A stretch of DNA of 64,000 nucleotides, from contig NC_085128.1 of NCBI RefSeq assembly GCF_030269925.1, positions 10,852,501 to 10,916,500 of the forward strand, read 5' to 3'. Each line of letters opens with the position of its first letter. Position 1 is the first letter of the stretch. This stretch comes from Bombyx mori. Its lineage: Eukaryota; Arthropoda; Insecta; Lepidoptera; Bombycidae. The notes beneath the pieces are model-generated. The model saw only the letters and a program-made list of their open reading frames with translations, was not told where the DNA came from and did no database searches. Shown piece after piece: positions 47,301 through 58,256 of the stretch. A program made the translations under genes and the position numbers.

Positions 47301-50300
47301 TTTCTGACATCGATACTGTCGTGGACTATTTCGTTAAGACCTTCCTTGAGTTTGAGATATGAGACATGAGTTAAGGCGAATTTACATTACGAAATTAGTG
47401 GCATGAAATGAATTTCGTGACATTAGTTTTACCAACAGTTTCACGTGCAATTTAATACTTTCGTAATGCATGCATTAATTTCATGCATTTAAATTAGTTT
47501 CTGCTAATTCAGAGACTAACTTCATTGCACCTAAATGCCTTTTTGTTGACCATCCTCGAATCAACCAACTTTTTTCTTTTTCTTGATAGTCTTTTTTTAA
47601 GTTTATAGGTATATAAGCATTTCTTTAGCTATATTGAATATAGCAAATTATAGCTTTGATGCTGAAGGCGCCATGGTTACTGCGATACTGTGGATTTCAC
47701 GACACAAATTTTTTAACGAAATTACTTTCGCATATTTCGTGAAACTGAGCTCAACATGCATGACACTAATTTCGTAATGTAAATCCCGCATTAGAGAATA
47801 GAAATGTTAAATTACTGCAGTTATCACTGAAAATTAGAAGTACGTTGACATCACAGCTCTTCCAAACGTTTTATTTTACATATTCTTCAACACCAATAAA
47901 ATAATAGTATTTTCTTCGGTTTTCACGAAACGTAGACATAATTAACTCGTTTATAGATTGTAGGTTTTGTTATATAGATAGTTGTGTAAAGTATTCAAAA
48001 GCGTCGGAAATAATTGGATGAAATTAAAAAAAAACGCGAGATTAAACCGTAAAAACAGTTTGTTATAACACAATATTACTTTTCGTCATTCTATTTATAA
48101 TAGATGATGATTTATACTAGATGCGACGATAGACTTAAAGCGGTTAGTTGTCCTCAATTAAGAAAAATAGTATTATTATTTGCCAATAAATGTCGGAATG
48201 AGTTGATTATTGAAAACACGAATAAAACAACATTTTCTGAAAAGAAATCGTAGCTAGATCGATTTATCGTCCCCGAAATTCCCTGTATACTAAATTTTAT
48301 GCAAATCGTTGGAGCCGTTTCCGAGATTCAGATTATATATATAGATATACAATAATTGCTCGTTTAAAGGTATAAGATATTTTTTTTACTTATGCAATTT
48401 CCGTAGAACTATGGTTGAACCTTTGGTTCGTTTTGTCATCTCACAGCGCCTTAACCTTGAAGCTGGAGACCGTGATCGCTTCACGAAAACAATAGGCAGA
48501 ACAATGGAACCTATTCGTGTGAATACACGTAGCGCACATCCCTCGCCGATTAGTTTAATGTATAAATAAATTGGCTACCTTAAAAACGATTTAAATCGTT
48601 TTAATTCACGTTACACAACATTGCGGCACATGTTATTTCGTAGAATATATAATTATCAGTTAAGGCGTGTCGAATTGTGATTGTAGGTAATTAACTATTG
48701 ATTAATTCAACGCTACATTTTAAAATATCTTCGAGTCCTAGGAAACGGAAAATTGTAAATTAAAGGACGTGAAACTACACACATAAGTCTCCGGGTATTA
48801 GTGTGGTTTTCCTTCTGAAGAACCATTTTCTGAAATTCCGTATATGCATCGGAGTATTATGACGTAAACGCAATTCTCAATAATTATGGTGTAACGTATA
48901 AAACTACCGTTCTGATTACATATATATAGATTCTTAAAAATAAAATAGATGTTGTACCTATGTTTTTTTTCATGGTTATGTACATAATAATATGTATTAC
49001 GAGTAATATAATTTTTATATTTCTTGTAATATTATTATTTATTGCCTTCGGCCAGTATACGGCATACCTATAGTGAGTTATCAATGCTAGGGACATAACC
49101 AAGCCGCTACCTAAATATCTTCGTTTTATTTTAACAGCGAAATTTTTACATTTCGTGGTCGCTTTTGTGAATAAATTTGAAATCGGTTCAAAGAACTATT
49201 TGAAGAATACGGTCTCAATGTCGCAATGTCGAACGAACAATTCAATTAGCTTCAGTTTCCGTGTGAATATGTTTATCACGGTTTTCATGCTTAAAACTTA
49301 TACTTTAATAATGTATATTACCTATGTCCTTGATTCGACCATAAACGTTACGGAGAATCAAATAGACAATTGGCTTTTTTGTGTTTTACAGCGTGGCCGT
49401 TCTGGACTAAACTGGTCGTGGTGGCGGTCGGGTTCACGGGGGGGGCGGTCTTTATGTACATACAGTGCCGGCAGTATTTGCACCTATGTAATCGTTGGAG
49501 AGCTCACAATAGGTAAACATTTCTTTATTCTTAGTCATTGTTATGTCATATTTTTATTTTTGTATTGCTTAGATGGGTGGACAAGCTCACAGTCCACCTG
49601 GTGTTAAGTGGTTACTGGAGCCCATAGACGTCTACAACGTAAATGCGCCACCCACCTTGAGATATTAGTTCTAAGGTCTCAGTATAGTTACAACGGCTGG
49701 CCCACCCTTCAAACCGAAACGCATTACTGCTTCCCGTGCGGACTCACAATAGGTCCTACCACTAGTCAGTTGTCATTGTGTAGAAGATTTATTTATTTAT
49801 TTCCTAGGTGTTTCAATTTAGCTCACTGCACGTGCCTGGTGTTAATTGGATACCGGCACCAACTTTGAAACATAAGATAATTTTCTTGTATAACAGTTAT
49901 CTGAACCGGAATGCGCTACTGCTTCGCGGCAGAAATGGGCCGAATGATGGTACTTAGCAACCATTTAATTTAAATATTTTTGAATTGAATGGTAATAAAA
50001 GTCTGTCAACATTGAAAACAGTATTAGGGTATTTGTTTTACAGAAAGAAAAATAAATGCCGTTTTCCTTCTTTTGTTTTAAGAGATAACATAAGCGGTAA
50101 TGACCCTCATACTAACGGTATCATTGAAATATGAATGTACCAAAGTGATAAGTATTTATAACTTAATAAATGAAAAGTTTTCCCGTTGTCCAACACTATG
50201 CTAGTACATGTGTTTAAAATAATATAGATTTGTCATTTCAATTTCGAAATTCGTTTTGTTTACAGGATGTATGACTGATTTTTGAGTTAATGTTCATGAG

Positions 50301-51362
50301 TTGATAAAATGGCTTCTCAGTAAGCAGTATTACTACTGTTTTTCATTATTTTCCAGGATACTATTAATACAAAATGCACCGGAGAAGATGGCGGTATGTG
50401 GTGGGTCGCCTCCGGTGGTGGCGATGCGGGGGCCGCGGGGCGTGCGGGGTCAGGTGGTTGCCAACATTGAGCCCTCGCCGCCCCCCGCCGCCTTCCACGA
50501 GGAGGACGAGAGCGGAGGCTTCGAGACCTACCGCCCCCCGCCGCCCCGCCGCCTTGCGCCCCCCGACGAGCGCATCCCGCCGCGCCGAGCCTCAGACCCG
50601 CGCCTCGCCGCGCCCCCAGCCGCGCCACCAGCCCTGCCATCCGTCGCACCACTCGCCATACACGTGAGCTAAACGTTCATATCCTTAATACTACTTCTGA
50701 ATATCTTCGGACAGCCCCATAAGTAAGCCATTCGGAACCATCACATTTATGGCTCGGTGTTCGTCGAGTTTATTTGAATTTACTATTTAGATGTCATTCT
50801 CGACCAATGCAATTGCTTACTAGAGAGAAAGTCAATTCTTATTATATTAATTTTTATATAAGACTAGCCGACGCGGCAGACTTGGTAGTGCCTCAATCGA
50901 TAAATAAAAGACCTAAATTTTTGTATAAAATAAACTTAAAACAAACAAAAGGAATCCGTCCGACTGGGGACACAATTGTTATTTTTATTTAATTCCGAGC
51001 ATTTTCATATTTATCTACCTTTTAAACCTTCTCTGGACTTCCACAAATAATTCAAGACCAAAATTAGCCAAATCGTTCCAGCCGTTCTCTAGTTTTAGCG
51101 AGACGAACGAACAGCAATTCATTTATAAAATATATACTATATATATAGATAATTCTCGTATGTTACGCCAGGAATGTGATTTTGTTATGGGTTACACAAG
51201 AGTAAGTGAGAGGTTCTGTGGCAGGGCGTGTACCATATCGCGGTGGATCCGCTGGAGGCCGACATCAGGTCGCTGCTGGCGCTAGAGGCGCAGCGCCAGA
51301 CTGCCCGCTCGCTGCCGAACCTGCGCGCCTCTCGAGAGAGTCTCCTGCCGCCTGCCTCCTGA
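35138..51362 (+). CDS. March8: MARCH1/8-type RING-CH membrane E3 ubiquitin ligase (multi-exon gene span)
   Basis: Six exons (35138-35339, 37197-37318, 41120-41264, 49392-49512, 50357-50663, 51225-51362) give a 344-residue protein with consistent phases. MARCH1/8 ligases sit in endosomal and plasma membranes and ubiquitinate membrane cargo for lysosomal sorting. Seen: an atypical RING-CH finger at residues 47-93 ([25 protein letters not shown]), two membrane segments ([17 protein letters not shown] and [18 protein letters not shown]), the QCRQY stretch after TM2, and a proline-rich cytosolic C-terminus longer than in the vertebrate proteins as I recall. Exons 2-4 match vertebrate MARCH8 closely by recalled sequence. 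The gene covers 16 kb because of large introns full of repeats. Confidence 0.9.
37197..37318 (+). CDS. March8: MARCH exon 2: RING-CH completion
   Basis: Starts after TTTTTTACAG and ends at GTACGC. It encodes [20 protein letters not shown], then [20 protein letters not shown], with the RING-CH His and last Cys ligands. Phase 1 in, phase 0 out. Confidence 0.92.
37412..37701. mobile_element. MITE with imperfect inverted repeats
   Basis: ATCGTCGCCGTCAAACCAAA near 37429 is inverted at 37660-37690 (GTTTGACAACGACGGTAT); GGTATA ends at both sides. About 290 bp, in the MARCH intron. Family not recognised. Confidence 0.7.
38844..38965 (-). repeat. Bm1-type SINE/LINE tail
   Basis: Minus-strand copy starting with a T-run, then ATTGCCTTTGTAGGTAGACG; in a MARCH intron. 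Confidence 0.82.
40456..40815 (-). mobile_element. Jockey LINE 3' end
   Basis: Minus-strand copy including the last RT codons (about 40650-40815) and 3' UTR, beginning with a T-run at 40457. It abuts a second retroelement tail starting near 40838. Confidence 0.85.
40838..41088 (+). repeat. Short retroelement tail (same family as 2826)
   Basis: Near-complete copy from TTTACTGGTGGTAGGACC to CAATAAAAATAAAAA, ending only about 30 bases before the acceptor of MARCH exon 3. Confidence 0.85.
41120..41264 (+). CDS. March8: MARCH exon 3: first membrane segment
   Basis: Starts after GCATTGCAG and ends at GTGAGA. It encodes [16 protein letters not shown], then TM1 ([20 protein letters not shown]) and [10 protein letters not shown]. 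Matches the [10 protein letters not shown] / MCSVTFHV region of MARCH8. Phase 0 in, phase 1 out. Confidence 0.9.
41310..41355. repeat. CA/ACAT simple repeat
   Basis: Short ACATACATACACACATACAC run right after MARCH exon 3. It keeps shadow reading frames open but is not coding. Confidence 0.8.
42082..42918. mobile_element. TTAA-flanked MITE split by the LINE
   Basis: TTAACTCTTTGACTGCTATG at 42082 and its inverted partner ending AGTCAATAAGTTAA at 42918 form terminal inverted repeats with TTAA ends, the piggyBac-type target. About 250 bases belong to the element and the rest is the inserted LINE fragment. Confidence 0.7.
42300..42880 (+). mobile_element. CR1/jockey-type LINE 3' fragment ending in a Bm1-type tail
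   Basis: An open frame at 42351-42824 encodes the C-terminal part of a non-LTR RT protein ([55 protein letters not shown]). Its end overlaps the GGCAGCGGCTTGGCTCTGCC tail that also ends the short copies at 3657, 38844, 58317 and 62335. Poly(A) at 42868-42880. Different from the jockey at 27690. Confidence 0.82.
43753..43961 (-). mobile_element. Helitron-like non-autonomous element
   Basis: Minus-strand copy beginning ACTAGCGACCCGCCCTCGC (complement of the end at 15760) and running to TTTTATACTATGTAGTGAT. Related at both ends to 15545-15760. Confidence 0.68.
44606..44900 (+). mobile_element. Helitron-like element, second subfamily
   Basis: Runs from TATCTATATATATAAAAATG to CCGGGTCAGCTAGT. 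An inverted-orientation copy with closely similar content is at 50863-51149. Confidence 0.7.
46648..46881 (-). repeat. Short retroelement tail (same family as 2826)
   Basis: Minus-strand copy from TTTATTGCTTAGATGG to GAGGTCCTACCACCA, in the MARCH intron. Confidence 0.85.
47371..47793. mobile_element. MITE with about 30-bp inverted repeats
   Basis: TTTACATTACGAAATTAGTG at 47381 is inverted at 47764-47784. About 420 bp with no coding frame, in the MARCH intron. The interior holds further short palindromes of ATGCATTAATTTCATGCAT type. Confidence 0.75.
48262..48348 (+). mobile_element. Helitron-like fragment
   Basis: Carries GCAAATCGTTGGAGCCGTTT CCGAGATTC, then TATATATATAGATA, a stretch typical of lepidopteran Helitron-type elements. 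Only the end part is present. Confidence 0.45.
49036..49115 (-). repeat. Degenerate Bm1-type tail
   Basis: TATTGCCTTCGGCCAGTATA to AACCAAGCCGCTACC keeps the outline of the family with many changes. Confidence 0.55.
49392..49512 (+). CDS. March8: MARCH exon 4: second membrane segment
   Basis: Starts after GTTTTACAG and ends at GTAAAC. It encodes [20 protein letters not shown], then [20 protein letters not shown], i.e. TM2 and the conserved juxtamembrane stretch. Phase 1 in, phase 2 out. Confidence 0.92.
49561..49965 (-). repeat. Two adjacent retroelement tails, one young and one old (same family as 2826)
   Basis: 49561-49760 is a good copy; 49785-49965 is a much more diverged copy of the same segment in the same orientation. 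Both lie in the MARCH intron after exon 4. Confidence 0.7.
50357..50663 (+). CDS. March8: MARCH exon 5: proline-rich cytosolic tail
   Basis: Starts after TTTTCCAG and ends at GTGAGC. It opens [11 protein letters not shown], which aligns with VIYVQNCPE in MARCH8, then runs into a low-complexity Pro/Ala/Arg tail ([20 protein letters not shown]). Very GC-rich against its surroundings. Phase 2 in, phase 0 out. Confidence 0.85.
50863..51149 (-). mobile_element. Helitron-like element, second subfamily
   Basis: Starts ACTAGCCGACGCGGCAGAC and ends in TATATATAGAT on the plus strand, the reverse of 44606-44900. It fills much of the last MARCH intron. Confidence 0.7.
51225..51362 (+). CDS. March8: MARCH exon 6: C-terminus
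   Basis: Starts after TGTGGCAG in phase 0; 45 codons and TGA at 51360-51362. It encodes [20 protein letters not shown], then [20 protein letters not shown]. Short and helical; no known motif recognised. Confidence 0.82.
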   Translation, partial: GVYHIAVDPLEADIRSLLALEAQRQTARSLPNLRASRESLLPPAS

Positions 51363-51883
51363 GGGCCCGCCCTGCTGCTCTACCCTGACGACACCGTCTA
51401 CTAGCGCGACCGGGCGCGGCCCTGACGTTACGTGACGGTGCGTCCCTGACGTCACGTGACGGTGCGTCCCTGACGTCACGTAACGGTGCGGGCCCTCGGG
51501 AATACTTTGCTAGACAAAGACTTTGACGCCCGGCGGGCATCTCAGTGAGTCCAATGGAAGTGTTTCGGTGCATAGACTGTCCGGCGGACCGGATGCGCCG
51601 CGAATTGTCCGATCGTTTGTAAATATCAAGTAGTGTTTACGTACCGTGGTGTAAATATATTATAAACGTTAATGTCCGACGATGTATTTTAATTCCGACG
51701 CTGCAGATTTTAAACGTAAAAACGCACTCACTTATTGAGCTGATGAAACGATTAGGATATTGATATCGATGTGCCATTATTAAAATTAATACACCAATCT
51801 ATGAATTCATATTAATAATGTAATTAGGTAGAAATGCGATTTTGTAATTTAAAGTGTCGAAAAGTAAACATAATAATAATAAA
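51363..51883 (+). other. MARCH 3' UTR with poly(A) signal
   Basis: GC-rich at first, including a 3 x 24 bp tandem repeat at 51420-51491, then AT-rich. AATAAA at 51878-51883 is a plausible poly(A) signal. No coding frame continues after the TGA. Confidence 0.5.
51420..51491 (+). repeat. 24-bp tandem repeat, three copies, with CRE/E-box palindromes
   Basis: Units at 51420-51443, 51444-51467 and 51468-51491, nearly identical. Each carries TGACGT(C/T)ACGT(G/A)AC, which contains a CRE-like TGACGTCA and an E-box-like CACGTG in the best copy. It lies just past the MARCH stop codon. Confidence 0.85.
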
Positions 51884-52562
51884 ATAACAATAAAAAAATC
51901 AACACCAACTTCGTTACAATTTTTTTTAAATAATTTAATTGAGATTTATTGTTCTGTTAATACACAAAACTCTTGACTCGAAAACTAGTATACAAATGAA
52001 ATTCGATTATTCTAATTTCATGTTTATCGTTTCTCGTTACAATATACATGTGTGTATATAATTTTATTTAACATTCAGTACATAGTTCAGGCACTCTGTC
52101 ATCTGATACACTCGATACGGCAACCATTATGACATTCATTGCTTTAGAATCTCAAAAGATTTCGTGACAATCATTTCTATTAGGATAAAAATAAAAATAA
52201 AAACTTGGAAACATCAACGACTTCACAATTAAAAAAATTTTTTTATTTTAAATAATATTTATTACTTTAAACTAGAAAGTATATAATTATGGTCATAATG
52301 TTATAACTTGTACAATTGTATGTATGATCTATGGCGTCAAAACAGAGTTTGTCTAATGGCGCGTTCGGACTGGAGTTAAAAATGTTCAAATGTATTCGAC
52401 GCGTTGCACCATTCGGGAAGCTTCGGGTCTTGTCGGCTCTTTCCGACTCCGCGCCCCCGACGGCAATGGCAATAATAAACTTTGTTATTAAAATTTAAAA
52501 CGACTATAAAGGCTTGCTGTCGTCCGTGACCACGAAAACTGCGGAGCATCCGAAACGTCAGC

Positions 52563-53342
52563 AATAATATCGCACCTTTAGAATTGAAGTGGCTTAACTA
52601 AAATTTTCAAGAAAATGAGTTTTTGTACTTCAAACTCATGAACGTGTATTTTATGAGTTTCTTAAAATTAAACAGTCTGTTTTAGTCTAGAAAAGGACAT
52701 ACGTAATCTTTCCGTCTCTTTTAAATTAAGCTTTTACAATAGTATATTGTGCACTAAGGGAGAAATGTCCAAATTTTCTCCCGCGGTGCACATACTATTT
52801 TTTCTCCTACCAGGCTGAAAGTTCGTAGAGTACCGAGGCGGGGTCCAGGGGCGAAGCCCTAGCGGGGTAGGGGGCGCGGAGCCCCTCCATACTCGTAAAC
52901 AAAACAATTTAACTGTTTTTTTAATTGTTAAATAAGCTACTAGTAATACTAAAAAACTACTACTAAAATAAGAACTGTCTGATGAACTCATCTTTGTTTA
53001 ATACTTCACTATTAAATTTTATTGCCTTTTGTTTATTTCACTTTTACACTAAACACAATATTGCAAATTACTCGAGCACAACAATGGCGGAGAATTTTAG
53101 GTGCGTGAGAGCAGACGTAGACACTAACGCGCATGCGCACTTGTACCCAGGGAGAAAAACTTACACTTTCTTCCCTGTACAGCGGGATGAAAACCGAACT
53201 TTCGGCGTCGGTAGGAGAAAAAAGTAAATATTATAATCGAAAAAAAAAATGACAATTTTTCAATTAGGTACATGTCAACGTTTAACAAATATAAGAATTT
53301 TGGAATAAGCCACTTCAATTCTAAAGGTGCGTTATCGTGACA
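52563..53342. mobile_element. Non-autonomous DNA transposon with about 30-bp inverted repeats
   Basis: CGCACCTTTAGAATTGAAGT followed by GGCTTA at 52571-52596 is inverted at 53309-53334. A second inner inverted pair (TTTTTCTCCTACC near 52800, GGTAGGAGAAAAAA near 53211) makes it nested. About 780 bp. No transposase motif seen. Confidence 0.75.
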
Positions 53343-55099
53343 TTTATACATATATGCGAGATTAAATCGTAAAAGTAGTTTTGATCGCTCGTAGTGAGAC
53401 TCGCGAAAACGAAACTATAAGACACACTTTTGCTAATACATGAAGCGCAATGGTTTATATGAACAGCTCTCTGGATATATATTTATTTCTTTTTGTCCTC
53501 TTCATACGACGCTCTCATATAATAATATTTCAATAAATTTTATCAATGTGTTTAGTTGTTCATGTGACGGTCTTTATTGTTACAAGTTTTCAGCGAGCAA
53601 TAATGATACAGGAAAGAAGTAAATGAGTTCATGTTAAATTTTCGATAAAAAGATTGCGATACCAAATCAATTAATTCTAAGAGTCATGATGATTTTCACG
53701 TAGAATTTCTAATAAAGTGAAAAAAAATGTGAATACTTTTTAGAACGAATCATTTAAATACTTTAAAACGTATGCGAAAATTTCCATGTTTGAATCAATT
53801 TACATCACAAACTTCTTTTTTTGTCATTAAAAAAAAATCATTATAATTTCCAAATACATCTGAATTTTCATAGCTATTCTGATTGGTGACCATTGGCGGC
53901 CTTAATTTCATGACTTACCATAGAGTAGCTAACAAATAATGCCACAGGATAAAAAAACTAAGCACAAAACTGTTAGTCAATGATAGTTTACGTATTACGT
54001 ACGTTACATTATTACATACTGTATAGAACATGAAATTAAAAAAGTAAAAAGAGAAAATAAATTAAAGGATATAATGTATGTGTAAGAAAGAGACTAACTT
54101 TATATTTTAGTTTGACGTTCTCTCTGTCACCCCAAAACGCAGTTACATTCGTAGTGCAACAGCAATGTAATACAAAACTAATTAAGTTAATTGGTTAAAA
54201 TATTTTTACAGTATTTACGTATTTAATAGAACGTGTTTTATGTTCCTTGCAGTTCCAGTAAAAATTATACGTCCATAAAACATTGTTTTTGCGAAAAATC
54301 ACCATGAAATTGTTATCAGTACACAATAAGTTATATTTCTAAACATATAATATAAAAACCGAAATTCAAATTCAAATTAATTTTAATATAGATTTTCTAT
54401 ATTACTTTAGTGCGATTGTCCCCCTTAATTATCAAATTGCCCCCTTGTGGGGCGTGAGCTCCGCGTTGGGAAACACCGTACTAGAGGAACCGATTTGCGC
54501 GGGATCCAATATTATAGGATTTATTTAAGTATTTCAAAACCAAAATGTTTAAAACTTTTTATTTCTCCAACACTAATCATGACCACACAGTTACTGAGAA
54601 ATTTCAAGAATTGTCATTTTTTGTGTTGTCTCTTTAATAATAAGCTGAAAGAAAACCATGACCGAATGAAATGACAATTTTTTATATATTATTGTTCTTT
54701 TTATTGCTTTTAACTTAAACGAAATCAACAAGCTTCGTTTCTTTTTTTACTTTAATTTTCACTCTTATAATATTTTCGGTGCTTTGTAAGTTTGTTGATT
54801 TCTTTCATTCATTATATATTGAACGTCGATTTATAATAAGTGTCACTTATGATCTCTTCAAAAATTGTAATATTTTACTATGCACGCCAAAGAATTAACC
54901 ACTTGAGGTATCAATTTATCGATGGCATTTAGAATCTATTTATTTGGATGAAAAAGAAAATTATTTATAACTTATAATCAGACAAATTATAAACTGTACT
55001 TCACAAAGACCGCTACGGCTAGCTTGGATCCGGTTACATTCACTTCAAGATGCCCTCTTTAATATAATTTCGAACTATTTCGATATACTATGAATTTTT

Positions 55100-55343
55100 T
55101 TTCATTGCTTAGATGGCTGGCCGACCTCACAGCTCACCTGATGTTAAGTGGTTACTGGAGCCTATAGACATCTACAACATAAATGTGCCACCCATCTTGA
55201 GATATAAGTTCTAAGGTCTCAGTATAGTTACAACGGCTGCCCCGCCCTTCAAACCGAAACGCATTACTGCTTCACGGCAAAAATAGGCAGGGTGGTGGTA
55301 CCTACCCGGGCGGACTCACAAGACGTTCTACCACCAGTAATAA
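55100..55343 (-). repeat. Short retroelement tail (same family as 2826)
   Basis: Near-complete minus-strand copy from TTCATTGCTTAGATGGC to GTTCTACCACCAGT, in the intergenic region. Confidence 0.85.
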
Positions 55344-58169
55344 ATGAAGTAACCTTACGTCATAATTTGCGGCCCGGTGAAGTAGATCTCTAAAGAAGAC
55401 AAATTTAAATTTTGAACTATTGAGGAATTTAAAAACGAACTGAATTCATTTTATGAATACAAACTTTAAAAAAAAAAATGAAGTCGCTTTTTTTTCTTCA
55501 CTCTTTCTACACACACCTTTATTCATCCTACAACTTACATTAAGTATTTTGTTTGAAATAAATTTATACTATGTAAATTATTTTACTGTGTAGTTTCGGA
55601 TTGAATGACGTAAAATGAAAAGAAAAGATAATGAATAAAGTTTATTTATGTAATTATTTTTACATATCACAATAGTTTTATTGAATTTTAAATAACGCTG
55701 CTTGTAAATAACGCCTTTGATGTTAACATGCCTCAGTGAGTATCATGAGTGATGTTTTTTTTAAAGAATATTATGATTTTTTTAATGTGGTGCCTTGAAA
55801 GTGTAAAATGCGCGTTTTAATTTGAGATTGCAAAACTATAGCGTATGGTTACGTTAATAATGAGCGTAGTTCAAGTCAAAGACTAATGTATCATTTTGAA
55901 TAAATATTAACATTAGAAAATAAAAGGAATTTACGCGATTAATTTCTACCCACGCACTGCAATATTTTTTAAATATAAAGTATTTTATTTGGTTGTAATC
56001 GATACTATTCCCGTTTAGGTTTACCATTCACTTAAAACTATATAGAAATAAGTACGGTAATAGAAACTATCTATACCGAACTAAACCCTAACGCAGAAGA
56101 CTTTTCGTTACACCCTGTATAATTACGTAAAATGAATATTCATATTAAAAAATATCAAGACTAATGTTGCTCTTTTTGACTAATTTACCACTTGCATTAG
56201 ATACTTTCAAGGACACGACATTCAATTACTCGTATATATTTCTTTCAACATTGATGCTGCACAATTGAGGTTTTATTGTATGTCCAGTAATATGTATTTT
56301 GTGTCTGCTGTACTTAAATTAAAGCACTAATCTGTTCACCGCAAATGTTTTGAACGTACAGTTTTCTTTTGTTTCTGTTGCGCGTGTTACTATAGTTTCT
56401 AAAAGATAAGGTGTTATTGATGTAAAGACGTGTATAAATTAAAAAAAAAAAAACAGGACTTAACTGTAAGATGTTTGACATAATATTATTATTATCTCCG
56501 TTTTGTTCGTTGAAGTATGTTGTATGCTAATGAGTAGATATTGAGGTGTTATGTGTGATTAAATTAAATACTACTTCCATTTTGTTGTACTATTTCATAG
56601 CGAGCACATACCTGATCGAGTAGAAATGAAGGGTGAAAGTTTTTTTTTTTAAATACTAACTCAAAGGAGTCTTGCAAGTGGTTCAGTATCGATCGTCACA
56701 ATCAACCAAGACTTCTTTACGTTTTTGTTATTGAAAAATTATATATTTTTTGACCAGGACAAATAGAATATTTTTACTGGTAATTTTAACGTAATTTGTT
56801 TAATCCGTTTAACTGATTGGACGATGAATATCTCTATAAACCTCTCTATAAAATTGGTTAAACTAAGGCGTGCAAAATCTTTGCATCTTGCAATAGAACT
56901 TTTCTTGAATATCGGTATACGCGCGGACAGTGATGTTGTCATAATTTCCGTCTATATCTAGATAGCCAGTTAAAAAAATATCACTTGTATTCTCATTGAA
57001 AAACATTTTTGACATATTTGATTTGTCAATTCAGTAAAAGAAAAACGTTTATTTTTTCAAACTTTGAATTGTTAATATTTGATCACGTGAAATTTATACT
57101 TGTTTCAATACATAGTGATCGGGCATGTTTGTATTTTGAACATCGTAATGAATGGATTTACTGAATACGTTTGCCTTGAAGATTTATTGGTTGAAAAAAA
57201 ATTGTTATTCTTATTGATTATTATTACAAGTGGTCGCATTCCCGCCCTCGGCGAGTTATGTACCAAATTTATTTCTTAATTCCTGGACATTTCTACTCTA
57301 TTAGAAATCATGTATTCGATGACTATTATGAATATCCTTTTCAGTTTCAGCGCATGAGATCTCATTAACCATTCCATTGTATGTCGTGATAATAATGATA
57401 CGTTTTAGGATCTCTCATATTCTTTTTGAGTTTGCTCAAAATTTTCTTTTTTTATTTTCTTGTAAAACTTGTGTACTTATTGTTAATGAAATTTGTAAGA
57501 CTGTATTTTATTTCGTTTTGTAGCAATGTTAGTTATTACTTCAGGTTAATAATAATAATACAGTTATTTTGAAATTAAACTTTTTTATTTTTTTTTATTT
57601 CCCGTATACGACAGAAATAAATAACACAGTAACTAAATAAAAATAATTTATTTAAGAATGATCGTTATATATTTTCGTGAGATACGACCGGAGCTCTGGT
57701 CGCCGTGACTAGACTGTACACTCAACATTTCTTAAATTATACATAAATAATGGTAATTTTCCTGTACAAAACAGAAAACTCAACACTTAGTTTTAAACGT
57801 CATACTTCTACTTAATGTAAATAATAAATTATATCACTAATACTCGAGTATTAGAAACGATTAAAACCACCGAAAATAATAAATATTTCACACTGCCAAG
57901 ACAATTAAAATAGCTTTATCTAAAATTAAAAATGTTAGTCTTATTTATTTATTTTAATTAAAATTCCAGTAACCGTCCTATCCCCGGTTATTTAAATTTT
58001 AAGATGATGGCAAGACCGGTTTTTTTTTGTCAACTAGCAACACATGAGTTCCATGAGTTGTGTGACAAGGCTACTACAACTGCACTATGGTGGTTAATGG
58101 TATTATTGCCGCATAATTAGGAACATCGAGCAGTCGTTAGTGCGCTGAAGGAGGTCACGCGTCGCATCT

Positions 58170-58256
58170 TTAGAATTCGGTGTCCCCAAGTACGTTGAAC
58201 ATGAGGCGTTTGAATGAATTCGACTGTTGAATGTGTTCTTCGTGTAGTGAATTTAC
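58170..58256 (-). CDS. Zasp66-like last exon
   Basis: Acceptor CTTGTTTTAG, 28 codons and TAA at 58172-58170: VNSLHEEHIQQSNSFKRLMF, then NVLGDTEF. A conserved-looking terminal QSNSFKRLM block. The 3' UTR would extend left; a minus-strand AATAAA lies at 57589-57584. Confidence 0.82.
   Translation of the reverse strand, partial: VNSLHEEHIQQSNSFKRLMFNVLGDTEF

Larger units (their letters stand above)
41265..49391 (+). other. MARCH intron 3
   Basis: 8.1 kb, the largest intron here. Contains the TTAA MITE with nested LINE (42082-42918), two Helitron-like elements (43753-43961, 44606-44900), a retroelement tail (46648-46881), a MITE (47371-47793), a Helitron fragment (48262-48348) and a degenerate tail (49036-49115). 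No independent gene recognised. Confidence 0.6.
51884..58169. other. Region between the MARCH and Zasp66-like 3' ends
   Basis: Convergent intergenic DNA and 3' UTRs. Contains a DNA transposon (52563-53342) and a retroelement tail (55100-55343). The rest is AT-rich and shows no coding signal. Confidence 0.55.

Noticed and set aside
49155..49607. A 150-codon frame spanning MARCH exon 4
   Set aside because: It is a different frame from the TM2 exon and runs through the intron and a retroelement; not coding.
50317..50667. Arg/Ala-rich open frames on both strands over MARCH exon 5
   Set aside because: GC-rich shadow frames; only the frame that joins exons 4 and 6 in phase matches MARCH proteins.
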